Assembly: GCA_021777555.1 (NCBI GenBank)
Contig: JAJYDK010000031.1
Span: 1-46,138, forward strand
From: Pseudomonadota bacterium
GTDB lineage: Bacteria > Pseudomonadota > Gammaproteobacteria > Steroidobacterales > Steroidobacteraceae
DNA length: 46,138 nucleotides
Reading direction: 5' to 3'
A program made the translations under genes and the position numbers. Numbering within the stretch: the first letter of the stretch is position 1; each line of letters begins with the position of its first letter. Shown piece by piece: positions 1 to 8,036 of the stretch. The notes below the pieces were generated by a model. It was not told the origin of the DNA and did no database searches. It was given only the letters and a program-made list of their open reading frames with translations.

Positions 1-73
1 GGATTGGAACCGCCCGCTTGAAATTCAGTACGGGAATCAAAATAGGCGGGTTTCGTCCACACACCCCGCTCCG

Positions 74-113
74 CTGAAACAAAAAGGACCCGCAATGGGC
101 CCTTTTGTTTCAG
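74..113 (-). terminator. Rho-independent terminator of the serine tRNA gene
   Basis: A nearly perfect 40-base inverted repeat begins at the base next to the CCA end of the tRNA. The arms are CTGAAACAAAAGG and its complement, around a GC-rich core with a short loop. Read leftwards it gives a stem whose 3' arm contains a run of five T residues. The position right behind the tRNA and the T-rich arm support intrinsic termination or 3'-end formation. Confidence 0.75.
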
Positions 114-205
114 TGGCGGAGAGGGTGGGATTCGAACCCACGAACACCCGTGAAGATGTTACTGGAATTCCAGTCCAGCGCCTTCGACCGCTCGGCCACC
201 TCTCC
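114..205 (-). tRNA. tRNA-Ser (anticodon GGA)
   Basis: The reverse complement folds as a class II tRNA. It has a 7-bp acceptor stem (GGAGAGG with CCTCTCC), a D arm with GGTCGAAGG, an anticodon stem CTGGA/TCCAG closing the loop CTGGAAT (anticodon GGA), a long variable arm, a T loop GTTCGAATCC, discriminator G and an encoded CCA. The long variable arm and G discriminator are typical of tRNA-Ser. It reads UCC/UCU codons. It is the distal feature of a leftward stretch that also holds the small lipoprotein gene and dapA, but I cannot tell whether they are cotranscribed. Confidence 0.95.
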
Positions 206-361
206 GCGTCCCTGATCAGTCCATCCTCGCCCTGCTGCCGCAAGAAGGCTCAACGCTCCTCCTCTTTCGGGGCACGCACGCATGGGGCCACACCCCTGGC
301 GAGGGCGCGCATGATACTACGGCCGGGCGGCGCCGGAAGAGGGCCCGATTCGCGAAATGCC

Positions 362-673
362 TCAGGCTTTGGGCGCCGGCAGCGGGTGCGGCGCGTTGAA
401 GGACGGAGGCGCGTACAGGCAGGGCTCTCCCACCTTCGGCGGCGGGGGAGCCGGTCCCTTCAGCGCCGGCACGACGAGTGCATTGCGGTTGTCCGGGCTG
501 TCGAGGCCCTGGGGGACCTTCAGCGGGGGAATGCTCTGGGCCTTCATATAGGGCTGCGGCTTGTAGCAGGACGCGATGTGCGGCCCATGGTGCCAGGGCA
601 TGCGCAAAGGAACATGGCAGCCGGCGAACACCGGCAGCACGGCGGCAAGAGCCCATGCGGCTCTGAACTTCAT
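362..673 (-). CDS. Small proline-rich lipoprotein, probable reduced BamC (lasso segment only)
   Basis: This 103-residue protein has a lipoprotein signal ending in VFAGC, so Cys19 would be lipidated. It follows dapA by 23 bases, the place where enterobacteria carry bamC (nlpB). Residues about 41-70 contain the pattern Y-x3-A-x-IPPLKVPQGL followed by ALVVP. This resembles the unstructured N-terminal lasso by which BamC wraps BamD in the outer-membrane protein assembly machine. BamC is normally about 340 residues with two helix-grip domains, and both are absent here. The tail is rich in Pro with one extra Cys. The start is supported by AGGAGAG six bases upstream. The BamC link is inference from pattern and position; otherwise it is an uncharacterised lipoprotein. 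Confidence 0.7.
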   Translation of the reverse strand: MKFRAAWALAAVLPVFAGCHVPLRMPWHHGPHIASCYKPQPYMKAQSIPPLKVPQGLDSPDNRNALVVPALKGPAPPPPKVGEPCLYAPPSFNAPHPLPAPKA

Positions 674-696
674 CAAGGCTCTCCTCGCAAAAATAC

Positions 697-1614
697 TCAG
701 ATCGCCCCTGCGGAGCGCATCGCGGCCAAAAGGGCCGGTCGGTGGATCTCGGACAATTCGGTGAGCGGCAGGCGGATGCCTCGGCCGATGCGCTCGAGCT
801 GCGCCAACGCCCATTTGACCGGGATCGGATTGCCCTCGAGGAACAGGTCCCGATGCAGTCGCCACAGGGGCACATCGAGCGCTGCCGCGCCCGCCGCATC
901 CCCGCGCATTGCCGCGGCAACCATCTCCGCCATGGCCTTCGGCACCACGTTCGCCGTCACCGAAATCACGCCTCGCGCCCCGGCGAGAATCGCCTCCCGC
1001 GCCGTGGCGTCATCTCCGCTGAGGACCGCAAAGCCCGGCCGGCTGACCTCGAGAATCTGCCGAACCCGCTCCGCCCCGGGCACCGCTTCTTTGACCGCGA
1101 TGATGCGCTGAAGTTGCGAGAGTCGCCCGGTCGTCGCGGGCAGCATGTCCACGGCGGTGCGCGCAGGCACATTGTAAAGAATCACCGGCTTGTCCGTGGC
1201 ATCCACGACCGCGGCGAAATGCCGATACAGGCCTTCCTGGGTCGGCTTATTGTAGGCGGGCGTCACCACCAGCAGCGCCTCGATCGGCAGCCCGGACAGC
1301 CAGCGCGCGCGCGCCACGGTCGCCACGGTGCTGCTAGATCCGGCGCCCGCGATGATGGCGAGGCGGCCGGCCGCATGCTCGCATGCACGCTCGGCGAGCC
1401 CCCGCAGCTCCGCATCGCTCAGGGTCACGGACTCCCCGGTGGTGCCCCCGACGACGATGCCGCGGGTGCCGTTCTCGATGTGCCAATCGATGAGCCGAGT
1501 CCAGGCGGCAAAGTCGATCTCGCCGCGGGCATCCATCGGCGTTACGATGGCGACGAGGCTTCCGGCGGCAACGGGAACGCGGCCATGTGCCGCGGATGAG
1601 GAAGGAAGACTCAA
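697..1614 (-). CDS. dapA: 4-hydroxy-tetrahydrodipicolinate synthase
   Basis: DapA condenses pyruvate with aspartate semialdehyde, the first committed step of lysine and diaminopimelate synthesis in the cytoplasm. The TIM-barrel family signatures are all visible: GGTTGES near residue 60, VILYNVPART with the catalytic Tyr and the Arg of the substrate site, IIAVKEAVPG with the Schiff-base Lys, and VLSGDDA. No ATG fits the reading frame near the conserved N-terminus. The TTG at 1612-1614 is the only start codon between a TATACT -10 box and the domain, giving 305 residues against about 292 usual. The missing Shine-Dalgarno sequence leaves the exact start uncertain. Confidence 0.95.
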   Translation of the reverse strand: MSLPSSSAAHGRVPVAAGSLVAIVTPMDARGEIDFAAWTRLIDWHIENGTRGIVVGGTTGESVTLSDAELRGLAERACEHAAGRLAIIAGAGSSSTVATVARARWLSGLPIEALLVVTPAYNKPTQEGLYRHFAAVVDATDKPVILYNVPARTAVDMLPATTGRLSQLQRIIAVKEAVPGAERVRQILEVSRPGFAVLSGDDATAREAILAGARGVISVTANVVPKAMAEMVAAAMRGDAAGAAALDVPLWRLHRDLFLEGNPIPVKWALAQLERIGRGIRLPLTELSEIHRPALLAAMRSAGAI

Positions 1615-1648
1615 GGGTGTCTGACCGAATGGAGACCGATAGCCCCTG

Positions 1649-1654
1649 AGTATA
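1649..1654 (-). promoter_or_regulatory. Probable -10 box of dapA
   Basis: On the minus strand the hexamer TATACT lies 35 bases before the TTG start of dapA, with no convincing -35 box. Just upstream, at 1663-1678, there is a perfect hairpin (CGACGC, loop GTTT, GCGTCG) that would occupy the -35 region. Such a dyad could be a regulator site, but nothing else supports that. Confidence 0.45.
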
Positions 1655-1772
1655 GCGGTTCGCGACGCGTTTGCGTCGAATCGACCCGGCGCGGGGCGCC
1701 GGGGTCGGTGCGCACGCCAGACGCTGTCGCCAGCGCCTCGCTCACCCGGTACACTCCTGCCCAAGCACAGCG

Positions 1773-2324
1773 ATGAGCGCCTCCACAGAACAGATGAAGC
1801 AGCACCTGGCCGTATCGGCGATCGGCAGCGACCGAACAGGGATGGTCCACGAGCTGACCCGGGTGATCAGCGAGTGCGGCGGCAACATCACCGAGAGCCG
1901 CATGGTGGTGCTCGGGGCCGAATTCGCCATGCTGCTGCTCGTCGCGGGCAACTGGCACGCGCTCGCCAAGCTGGAAACCGAGCTGAAGCGCCTGGCCGAA
2001 TCCGGCAGCCTCAGCGTGCACATGAAGCGCACCGAGACGCGGCCGGCGCGCACCGACATGCTGCCGTACTCGATCGATGTGGTCAGTCTCGACCAGGGCG
2101 GCATCGTCTCGGGATTATCGGGCTTCTTCGCGAGCCGCGGCATCGACATCGCCGAGGTCTCGACCCGCAGCTATCCGGCGGCTCACACCGGCGCACCGAT
2201 GTTCTCGGTGCAGATGATCGTCAACGTCCCAAGTCGCATCCCCGTGGCGCACCTGCGCGAGGAATTCATGGATTATTGCGACGCCTTGAACCTCGATGCC
2301 ATCCTCGAGCCCGTGAAATCCTAG
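1773..2324 (+). CDS. gcvR: GcvR-like protein with two ACT domains
   Basis: This 183-residue protein consists of two ACT domains, about residues 8-85 (starting LAVSAIGSDRTGMV) and 92-175 (YSIDVVSLDQGGIVSGL). That matches the GcvR family, which in E. coli represses the glycine cleavage operon by binding GcvA rather than DNA. No DNA-binding domain is present. The frame is open further upstream, but the ATG at 1773 places the first ACT domain at the usual distance from the N-terminus and lies just after a TACACT hexamer at 1750-1755 that may be its -10 box. It heads a rightward run with bcp and the PhoH gene. The partner and target in this organism are not shown by the sequence. Confidence 0.85.
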   Translation: MSASTEQMKQHLAVSAIGSDRTGMVHELTRVISECGGNITESRMVVLGAEFAMLLLVAGNWHALAKLETELKRLAESGSLSVHMKRTETRPARTDMLPYSIDVVSLDQGGIVSGLSGFFASRGIDIAEVSTRSYPAAHTGAPMFSVQMIVNVPSRIPVAHLREEFMDYCDALNLDAILEPVKS

Positions 2325-2347
2325 CGAGCAGCCAATCCCCTGCCACG

Positions 2348-2815
2348 ATGCCCAAAGTCGCACTCGGGACAAAGGTCCCTGACTTCTCCCTGCCCGCCAC
2401 CGGCGGCGGCACGTTCTCGCTGAAGGATGCCTCCGGCCGGCTGCTGGTGGTCTACTTCTACCCCAAGGACATGACCTCGGGATGCACACGGGAGTCTCAG
2501 GACTTCCGCGACCTCCACACCGCCTTCCGCAAGGCGGGCGCGGACATCGTCGGCATCTCGCGCGACAGCCTGGCCTCGCACGAGAAATTCACGGCCAAGG
2601 AACGGTTGCCGTTCGCACTGCTCTCGGATGCGGACGAGCGGGTCTGCAAGCTCTTCGATGTGATCCGGGAGAAGAGCCTCTACGGGCGCAAATACCTCGG
2701 CATCGAGCGCAGCACCTTCCTCATCGACGGGAAGGGCGTGCTGCGCCGGGAGTGGCGCAAGGTGAAAGTTCCCGGGCACGCGGAGGAAGTACTTGAAGCA
2801 ACGCGGTCTCTCTGA
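2348..2815 (+). CDS. bcp: Thioredoxin-dependent peroxiredoxin, Bcp/PrxQ type
   Basis: The protein reduces hydrogen peroxide and organic hydroperoxides in the cytoplasm. Its 155 residues cover the thioredoxin-fold Bcp family, with the peroxidatic Cys46 in the context MTSGCTRES (the family norm is TPGCT) and the FLID strand near residue 130. The resolving Cys that E. coli Bcp has five residues further on is Gln51 here. The only other Cys, Cys100, matches the non-essential Cys99 of E. coli. It should therefore act as a 1-Cys enzyme or use an external thiol. It starts 23 bases after the GcvR-like gene, suggesting one transcript. Confidence 0.93.
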   Translation: MPKVALGTKVPDFSLPATGGGTFSLKDASGRLLVVYFYPKDMTSGCTRESQDFRDLHTAFRKAGADIVGISRDSLASHEKFTAKERLPFALLSDADERVCKLFDVIREKSLYGRKYLGIERSTFLIDGKGVLRREWRKVKVPGHAEEVLEATRSL

Positions 2816-2873
2816 TCACCGGCCGCTCGGCGCAGCCTCGCGCGCGGGCGCATCCCAACCGACCGAGAGCCCC

Positions 2874-4301
2874 ATGGCACACTCCGAGCCCAAGTCGAGA
2901 TCACGCGGCGACCGGCGCATCTTCGTACTCGATACCAACGTGTTGATGCACGACCCCGCATGCATCTTCCGCTTCGAGGAGCACGACGTCTACCTGCCGA
3001 TGGTGGTGCTGGAGGAGCTCGACGCCCACAAGAAGGGGCTCTCGGAAGCGTCCCGCAATGTGCGCCAGGTCAGCCGGTTCCTCGACGACATGATGCGCGG
3101 GGCCACCAAGGAGCAGATCGACCAGGGCCTGCCGCTGCCGGGAATCTACAGCGGCAACCATGGCAAGAAACCCTCCTCGGGACGGCTGTTCTTTCAAACG
3201 CGCCTCACCCCCGTCGCGCCCGATGGCGCCCCGGGCTCGGGCAACGACAACGCCATCCTGGCGCAGACCCTCACGCTGCAACGGGAGCTCCCCGAGACGC
3301 GCGTGATCCTCGTCTCCAAGGACATCAACCTGCGCATCAAGGCAGCGGTTCTCGGAGTACACGTCGAGGATTACTACAGCGACAAGACGCTGGAGGATAC
3401 CGACGTTCTGTTCAGCGGCATGACCGCGCTGAATGCGGACTTCTGGGAGCGCCACGGCCAGGGCATGCGTTCGTGGAAGGACGGCGAGCACACTTTCTAC
3501 GAGGTCTCAGGCCCCGCGGTGCACGAATGGCAGACGAACCAGGGCCTCTACGAGGACAGCCCGCAGGGTATCGAGGGCATCGTGCGCCGGATCGAGGGCG
3601 AGACCGCGGTCATCGAGCTGCTGCGCGACCACCGCGGCGAGCGGCACGGCATCTGGGGCATCACCGCGCGCAATCGCGAGCAGAATTTCGCCTTGAATCT
3701 GCTGATGGACCCGGAGATCGACTTCGTGACGGTGCTGGGACCGGCGGGAACGGGCAAGACCCTGCTGGCGCTCGCCACGGGCCTCATGCAGACCCTCGAG
3801 ACCAACCGGTTCGTCGAGATCATCATGACGCGCGTCACCATTCCGCTCGGGGAGGACATCGGATTTCTACCCGGCACCGAAGAAGAAAAGATGGAGCCCT
3901 GGATGGGGGCCCTGATGGACAACCTCGAGGTGCTCACCGGCGGCCAGGAGGGGGGCAACTGGGGCCGGGCGGCGACCCAGGATCTGCTGCGCAATCGCAT
4001 CAAGATCCGTTCGCTCAATTTCATGCGCGGGCGCACCTTCCTCAATCGATTCGTGATCCTCGATGAGGCTCAGAACCTCACACCGAAGCAGATGAAGGCG
4101 CTCATTACCCGCGCCGGCCCCGGCACCAAGCTGGTCTGCCTGGGCAATGTCGCCCAGATCGATACGCCGTACTTGACGGAGACGACCTCGGGGCTGACCT
4201 ATGCGGTGAACCGCTTCCGGGGCTGGCCCCACTCGGGGCACATCACCTTGAGGCGCGGGGAGCGCTCGCGCCTGGCGGACTTCGCCTCGGACCATCTCTG
4301 A
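2874..4301 (+). CDS. PIN domain-PhoH ATPase (PhoH2/YlaK type)
   Basis: This 475-residue protein fuses an N-terminal PIN ribonuclease domain (FVLDTNVLMHD near residue 20, with acidic residues continuing to about 150) to a C-terminal PhoH helicase-like ATPase. The ATPase has Walker A GPAGTGKT near residue 290 and Walker B VILDEAQN near 395. Mycobacterial PhoH2 proteins of this design unwind and cut RNA. The proposed start MAHSEPK falls 58 bases after bcp; an upstream in-frame Met would overlap bcp and add a non-conserved tail. Its role is probably RNA turnover under stress, but the sequence does not give the target. Not to be confused with the shorter PhoH next to ybeY. Confidence 0.9.
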   Translation: MAHSEPKSRSRGDRRIFVLDTNVLMHDPACIFRFEEHDVYLPMVVLEELDAHKKGLSEASRNVRQVSRFLDDMMRGATKEQIDQGLPLPGIYSGNHGKKPSSGRLFFQTRLTPVAPDGAPGSGNDNAILAQTLTLQRELPETRVILVSKDINLRIKAAVLGVHVEDYYSDKTLEDTDVLFSGMTALNADFWERHGQGMRSWKDGEHTFYEVSGPAVHEWQTNQGLYEDSPQGIEGIVRRIEGETAVIELLRDHRGERHGIWGITARNREQNFALNLLMDPEIDFVTVLGPAGTGKTLLALATGLMQTLETNRFVEIIMTRVTIPLGEDIGFLPGTEEEKMEPWMGALMDNLEVLTGGQEGGNWGRAATQDLLRNRIKIRSLNFMRGRTFLNRFVILDEAQNLTPKQMKALITRAGPGTKLVCLGNVAQIDTPYLTETTSGLTYAVNRFRGWPHSGHITLRRGERSRLADFASDHL

Positions 4302-4459
4302 GCGCACAGAGCCGCCGGATCACCACGGCGCGCGAGGCGGGAGCGATCCCCGGTTTCTGGTAAGCTCACGGGCGGGCCGGCGGACCGCACTGCGCCTGAA
4401 GATTTGTAAGGTTCTGTAATACCAGGGAAACCGATTCCCCCCGCCGAGGTCCAAGCTGC

Positions 4460-6025
4460 ATGCGCGCGTTTGTCTGGCTCCTGCTCGCCGCCTTCGTGAA
4501 TGCCACGGTGGCGATGGCCGGGGCATCTCCTTTGTCCCCGCCGGTGGTGCTCACCGCCGCACACAAGCGTGCGCCACGGGGCGCGGGCACGCCCCCTCCC
4601 CTGCCGCCGATTCCGCTGACCACCGACCTGCCCTCGGCCATCGACTCGCAGCTCCCGGATCTCGGCAGCGAGGCCTACGTCGCGCTCCCGGAAAACGAGC
4701 AGGTCCAGATCGGCTACGCCATGATGCTGCAGATGCGGGCGCAGAATCAGCTGCTCGGGGACCCGGAGGTCGAGGAGTACCTGAACTGGATCGGCAAGCG
4801 GCTCGCCTCGCAAAGCGCCCAGGGCGGAGCGCACTTCAATTATCTGTGCGTCAACACCCCGGTAGTCAACTCATTCGCGGCGCCGGGCAACTTCGTGTTC
4901 ATCAACTCCGGGCTCATGCTGTTCACGAAGACCGAGTCGGAGCTCGCGGCGGTCATGGCGCACGAGACCGCGCACGAGACGCAGAACCACCTGGCACGCA
5001 AGCTCATCAACGCGCAGCACGCCAACGTGGAGTCGCTCGCCGCGATGCTGGCGACCATTCTGCTCGGAGCGGTCGGCGGCGGCGGCGGCCAGGCGATCGA
5101 GGGCGGCATCGTCGCCTCCCAGGGGCTTGCCGCCCAGGAGCAGATCGACTACAGCCGCAGTGTGGAAGAGGAAGCCGACCGCGTCGGCATCGAGTACCTG
5201 GCGGCGGCCGGGTTCGACCCCGAGGCCATGGCCGATATTTTCGGGCGGATGATGGATCTGGAAGGCGTGCAGGACGCCTGGGTTCCGGCCGTGCTCCAGG
5301 GTCACCCGATCACCCGCGACCGCATCGCGGAGGCCCAGGCCCGGGCCGCGCAGTACCCGCACGCACCCGACACCAGCTCGCCCGATTATTACCTCATAAA
5401 GGCCCGTGTCCGGGTGTTGACGGCGCCCGCGGACGAGGACGTCCAGCGGCACTTTGCCGAAAAGATCGCCCACGGCGATCACAGCCTGGGGACGATGTAC
5501 GGTGACGCGCTGGCGCTGACGCGAAACCATCAGGCGACTCGGGCCGTGAAGATTCTCATGAATCTGCGGCGGCGGCACCCGGATCTTCACCTCCTCTACA
5601 TCGCACTCGGTCAGGCGCAAGCGCAGGCGGGCGAGATGCCCCAGGCGCTCGCCACTTTCAAGCAGGCCATGCGGCTGTTCCCGCTCAACGTGCCGGTGAC
5701 GGTGCGCTACGCCGAGACGCTCATGGCCGACGGCAGGAATGCGCAGGCACACGCCTTGCTGTTCCACTTGTTCAACATAGTCGATCCGACGCCGGGCGAG
5801 ATCCAGCTCACCGCCCGCGCGGCGAGCGCGGCGGGTGACCTCGGCGACGCGTACTACTACATGGGCTATTACCAGCTGTCGCTGGGCAATGTGCCGCTCG
5901 CCGTCAAGCAATACCAGATCGCCCTCGGCATGCCCCGTCTCAACTCTGTACAACGCGCGCGCATCACCGCGGCGCTGCAGCAGGCCATGGGCTACCTCGC
6001 GCGCATGCGGCGACACAAGAGTTGA
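4460..6025 (+). CDS. bepA: Periplasmic M48 metalloprotease/chaperone with TPR repeats, BepA type
   Basis: BepA (YfgC) assists LptD and other beta-barrel assembly and degrades misfolded intermediates at the BAM complex. The sequence has a signal peptide (cleavage likely after about residue 20, VAMAGA), a zinc site HETAH at 168-172, the downstream EEEAD motif at 236-240 that supplies the third ligand, the LQGHPITRDRI segment typical of the active-site loop, and a C-terminal TPR region from about 330 to 510. Length 521 against 487 in E. coli; the extra part is a Pro-rich linker after the signal peptide. It lies 158 bases after the PhoH gene, so it may have its own promoter. It sits next to mlaA, another outer-membrane maintenance gene. 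Confidence 0.88.
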   Translation: MRAFVWLLLAAFVNATVAMAGASPLSPPVVLTAAHKRAPRGAGTPPPLPPIPLTTDLPSAIDSQLPDLGSEAYVALPENEQVQIGYAMMLQMRAQNQLLGDPEVEEYLNWIGKRLASQSAQGGAHFNYLCVNTPVVNSFAAPGNFVFINSGLMLFTKTESELAAVMAHETAHETQNHLARKLINAQHANVESLAAMLATILLGAVGGGGGQAIEGGIVASQGLAAQEQIDYSRSVEEEADRVGIEYLAAAGFDPEAMADIFGRMMDLEGVQDAWVPAVLQGHPITRDRIAEAQARAAQYPHAPDTSSPDYYLIKARVRVLTAPADEDVQRHFAEKIAHGDHSLGTMYGDALALTRNHQATRAVKILMNLRRRHPDLHLLYIALGQAQAQAGEMPQALATFKQAMRLFPLNVPVTVRYAETLMADGRNAQAHALLFHLFNIVDPTPGEIQLTARAASAAGDLGDAYYYMGYYQLSLGNVPLAVKQYQIALGMPRLNSVQRARITAALQQAMGYLARMRRHKS

Positions 6026-6097
6026 TGCCCATATTCCCCGGGCTCGCCGCTGCCCGGCCGGGCGGCCCATGCCGGGGGCGAAGGCCGGCGCTTCCAC

Positions 6098-6106
6098 TGA
6101 TACAAT
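6098..6106 (+). promoter_or_regulatory. Extended -10 promoter of mlaA
   Basis: TGATACAAT matches an extended -10 element (TG, one base, TACAAT) with no clear -35 box. The predicted transcription start near 6113 lies downstream of an in-frame ATG at 6105. This argues for the later start of mlaA at 6135, after GGA at 6126-6128. Confidence 0.5.
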
Positions 6107-6134
6107 GCAGAACCCTTTTGCGCACGGAATGGCC

Positions 6135-6884
6135 ATGTCTCACATTCGCAACAGAGTGTCCCTCGCCGCGCTGTCCCTGGCCTCACTGGCGTTGCTCGGC
6201 TGCGCCACGGTGCCGCCCTCGAGGCGCGACCCGCGAGACCCCTGGCAAAGGATGAATCGCGCGACATTCAGCTTCGATTACACGTTCTACACCCGTGTCG
6301 GTCAGCCCGTGGCCGAGGCCTACGTGCGCCACGTGCCCCACCCGCTCCGCGAAGGCATCGCCAATTTCTTTCACAACCTGACCTACCCGACCGTCATCGT
6401 GAACGACCTGCTGCAGGGGCAGGTTTCGGCGTTCGGGCGCGATACGGTGAGGCTCGTGATCGATACCACCTTCGGCATCGGGGGCCTCCTCGATCCGGCC
6501 ACGGGCATGGGCCTGGCGCGCAATGCCCGGGACTTCGGCCAGACCTTCGGCAAGTGGGGTATCCCGACGGGACCCTACCTGGTGCTGCCGCTCCTCGGAC
6601 CCTCGGATGTGCGCGATGCGGTCGGCCTGGCGCCCGCGGTGTTCACCAACCCGCTGTACTACGTCAACGACGCCGCGGTGACCTACCCGGTGGGCGCGGT
6701 TGGCACCGTGAACACGGCGGCAAGCCTCCTTCCGGAATTGAAACTGGACGAGCAGGCCTACGATCACTACGCCTTTGCGCGCGACACTTATCTCTCCATG
6801 CGCAAGTACAAGGTCGAGGGTAACAAGCACCAGAAAGGTGCCGAGCAGGAGCTCAAGGAACTCGAGGGATCCGGCGGCAACTGA
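6135..6884 (+). CDS. mlaA: Outer-membrane lipoprotein MlaA (VacJ)
   Basis: MlaA removes misplaced phospholipid from the outer leaflet of the outer membrane and passes it to MlaC. The protein has a lipoprotein signal ending LALLGC, followed by the family core DPWQRMNRATFSFD, the GIPTGPYLVLPLLGPSDVRD block and a Lys/Glu-rich tail (249 residues). Starts at 6105 and 6129 are also in frame; 6135 is chosen for its Shine-Dalgarno spacing and for the promoter position. The remaining Mla genes are immediately downstream on the opposite strand, so both halves of the pathway are clustered but separately transcribed. Confidence 0.95.
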   Translation: MSHIRNRVSLAALSLASLALLGCATVPPSRRDPRDPWQRMNRATFSFDYTFYTRVGQPVAEAYVRHVPHPLREGIANFFHNLTYPTVIVNDLLQGQVSAFGRDTVRLVIDTTFGIGGLLDPATGMGLARNARDFGQTFGKWGIPTGPYLVLPLLGPSDVRDAVGLAPAVFTNPLYYVNDAAVTYPVGAVGTVNTAASLLPELKLDEQAYDHYAFARDTYLSMRKYKVEGNKHQKGAEQELKELEGSGGN

Positions 6885-6942
6885 CGGCGAAGCGGGTGGG
6901 CGCGCGCTGAAACGGGCTCCGGCGTAGCGCCCCGGGGCAGGA

Positions 6943-7290
6943 TCAGATTCCCTTCAACAGCAGCTCATCCACCGCACTGATGCGCGCGAGTCCCAGCAAT
7001 CCCTCGGGCAGCTGCTCGTAGCGCAGCGGGCGCCCCGCGCGCCGCGCCGCGGCGAGCCAGTCGAGCAGTACGGCAAGCCCCGCGCTGTCCACCCGGGAGA
7101 TGGCGGCGCAGTCGATGGTGAGCCCCCCGCTCGCATTGCGCAGCGCGGCCAAGCCCTGCGCCCGGGCGCGCCGGGCGGTGGCGAACGTCAGCGCCCCGCG
7201 CGCCACCAGCCGGCCGGAGGAAGCCGCGGAGATCTCGAATGAGGCATCCCCTGGCGCACCGCGGGTTCGGGCAGCCACGGCGGCGGTCAC
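6943..7290 (-). CDS. mlaB: STAS-domain protein MlaB
   Basis: MlaB binds and stabilises the ATPase MlaF in the inner-membrane lipid transporter MlaFEDB. The 115-residue protein is a single STAS domain with the typical loop RVDSAGLAVL, whose Ser is the functional residue of this family. It begins with GTG overlapping the mlaC stop codon (GTGA), so translation is coupled. It is the last gene of fba-mlaFEDCB and ends 58 bases from convergent mlaA. I see no clear terminator hairpin between them. Confidence 0.9.
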   Translation of the reverse strand: MTAAVAARTRGAPGDASFEISAASSGRLVARGALTFATARRARAQGLAALRNASGGLTIDCAAISRVDSAGLAVLLDWLAAARRAGRPLRYEQLPEGLLGLARISAVDELLLKGI

Positions 7291-8036
7291 TTCTTGGCGC
7301 CGCCCGCGTGAGCGAGCTGATGCGGCTTCTCACCGCTCTCGAGGCGCTTGATGACCGGATCGATGCCCTGCTGCTCGATCTGCGCGCCGAAGTCCTCCCG
7401 ATAGCTCTTCACGTAGCTGACGCCGTCGACATGTACATCGAAGGCCTGCCAGCCCCGCGGCGTCATGTGCATGAGGTAATCCACGGAATGACGCGTGCCG
7501 TTGGTCTGCGTCACTTCCGTGCGAACCGTCGCGAAGGTCGTGCCACGCGACAGGTTGGTGGGATAGACCTTGAGCATGTTGCTGCGAAAATCCGCGAGCG
7601 CGCTGCCGTAGTTGACCATCATCGAATGATAGAACGCCTTGACGAAGCGCTGCTGCTGCTCCGGGGTCGCCTTGCGCCAGTACTGGCCGAGCACGAGCCG
7701 GGCCGCAAGCTCCGTATCCACATGGGGCAGCACATACTGATCGACCAGCCGGGCCACCTTGGCCGGATGCTCGCGGTACTCCGTCCGGTGGCCGTTGAGG
7801 GCGCTCAGCACCTGCTGAACGGCGGTCTCGATGACCTGCGAGGGCTGCTCCCAGGCGGGCGCGGCCTGCTCGGGCGCCGCTGCGGCCTGCGCGGCCACAG
7901 CCATTACCGGGGCCTGCGCGAGGACGGCTGCGAGCGCCACGGCGATCACGATGCCCGGTTTGCGAGGCTTCCTCCCTGCGCCTCGCCCCTGGGTCCGGCT
8001 GTTTCCGTCCAGAATCGCTCCCGGCAATTTTGTCAC
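7287..8036 (-). CDS. mlaC: Periplasmic phospholipid-binding protein MlaC
   Basis: MlaC shuttles phospholipid between MlaA in the outer membrane and MlaD in the inner membrane. The ABC transporter auxiliary-domain core is clear (VLGQYWRKATPEQQQRFVKAF, FDVHVDGVSYVKSYREDF). No ATG exists near the N-terminus. The GTG at 8034-8036 overlaps the mlaD stop (GTGA) and has AAGGAG eight bases upstream, so I place the start there. This gives 249 residues with an unusually long charged stretch (about 28 residues) before the hydrophobic signal core GIVIAVALAAVLA. Cleavage probably follows AVAAQA or the next Ala run. Confidence 0.92.
   Translation of the reverse strand: MTKLPGAILDGNSRTQGRGAGRKPRKPGIVIAVALAAVLAQAPVMAVAAQAAAAPEQAAPAWEQPSQVIETAVQQVLSALNGHRTEYREHPAKVARLVDQYVLPHVDTELAARLVLGQYWRKATPEQQQRFVKAFYHSMMVNYGSALADFRSNMLKVYPTNLSRGTTFATVRTEVTQTNGTRHSVDYLMHMTPRGWQAFDVHVDGVSYVKSYREDFGAQIEQQGIDPVIKRLESGEKPHQLAHAGGAKK

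Noticed and set aside
6885-6942. Terminator between convergent mlaA and mlaB
   Set aside because: Only a GC-rich palindrome (GCCCCGGGGC) with no loop and no T run; not convincing.
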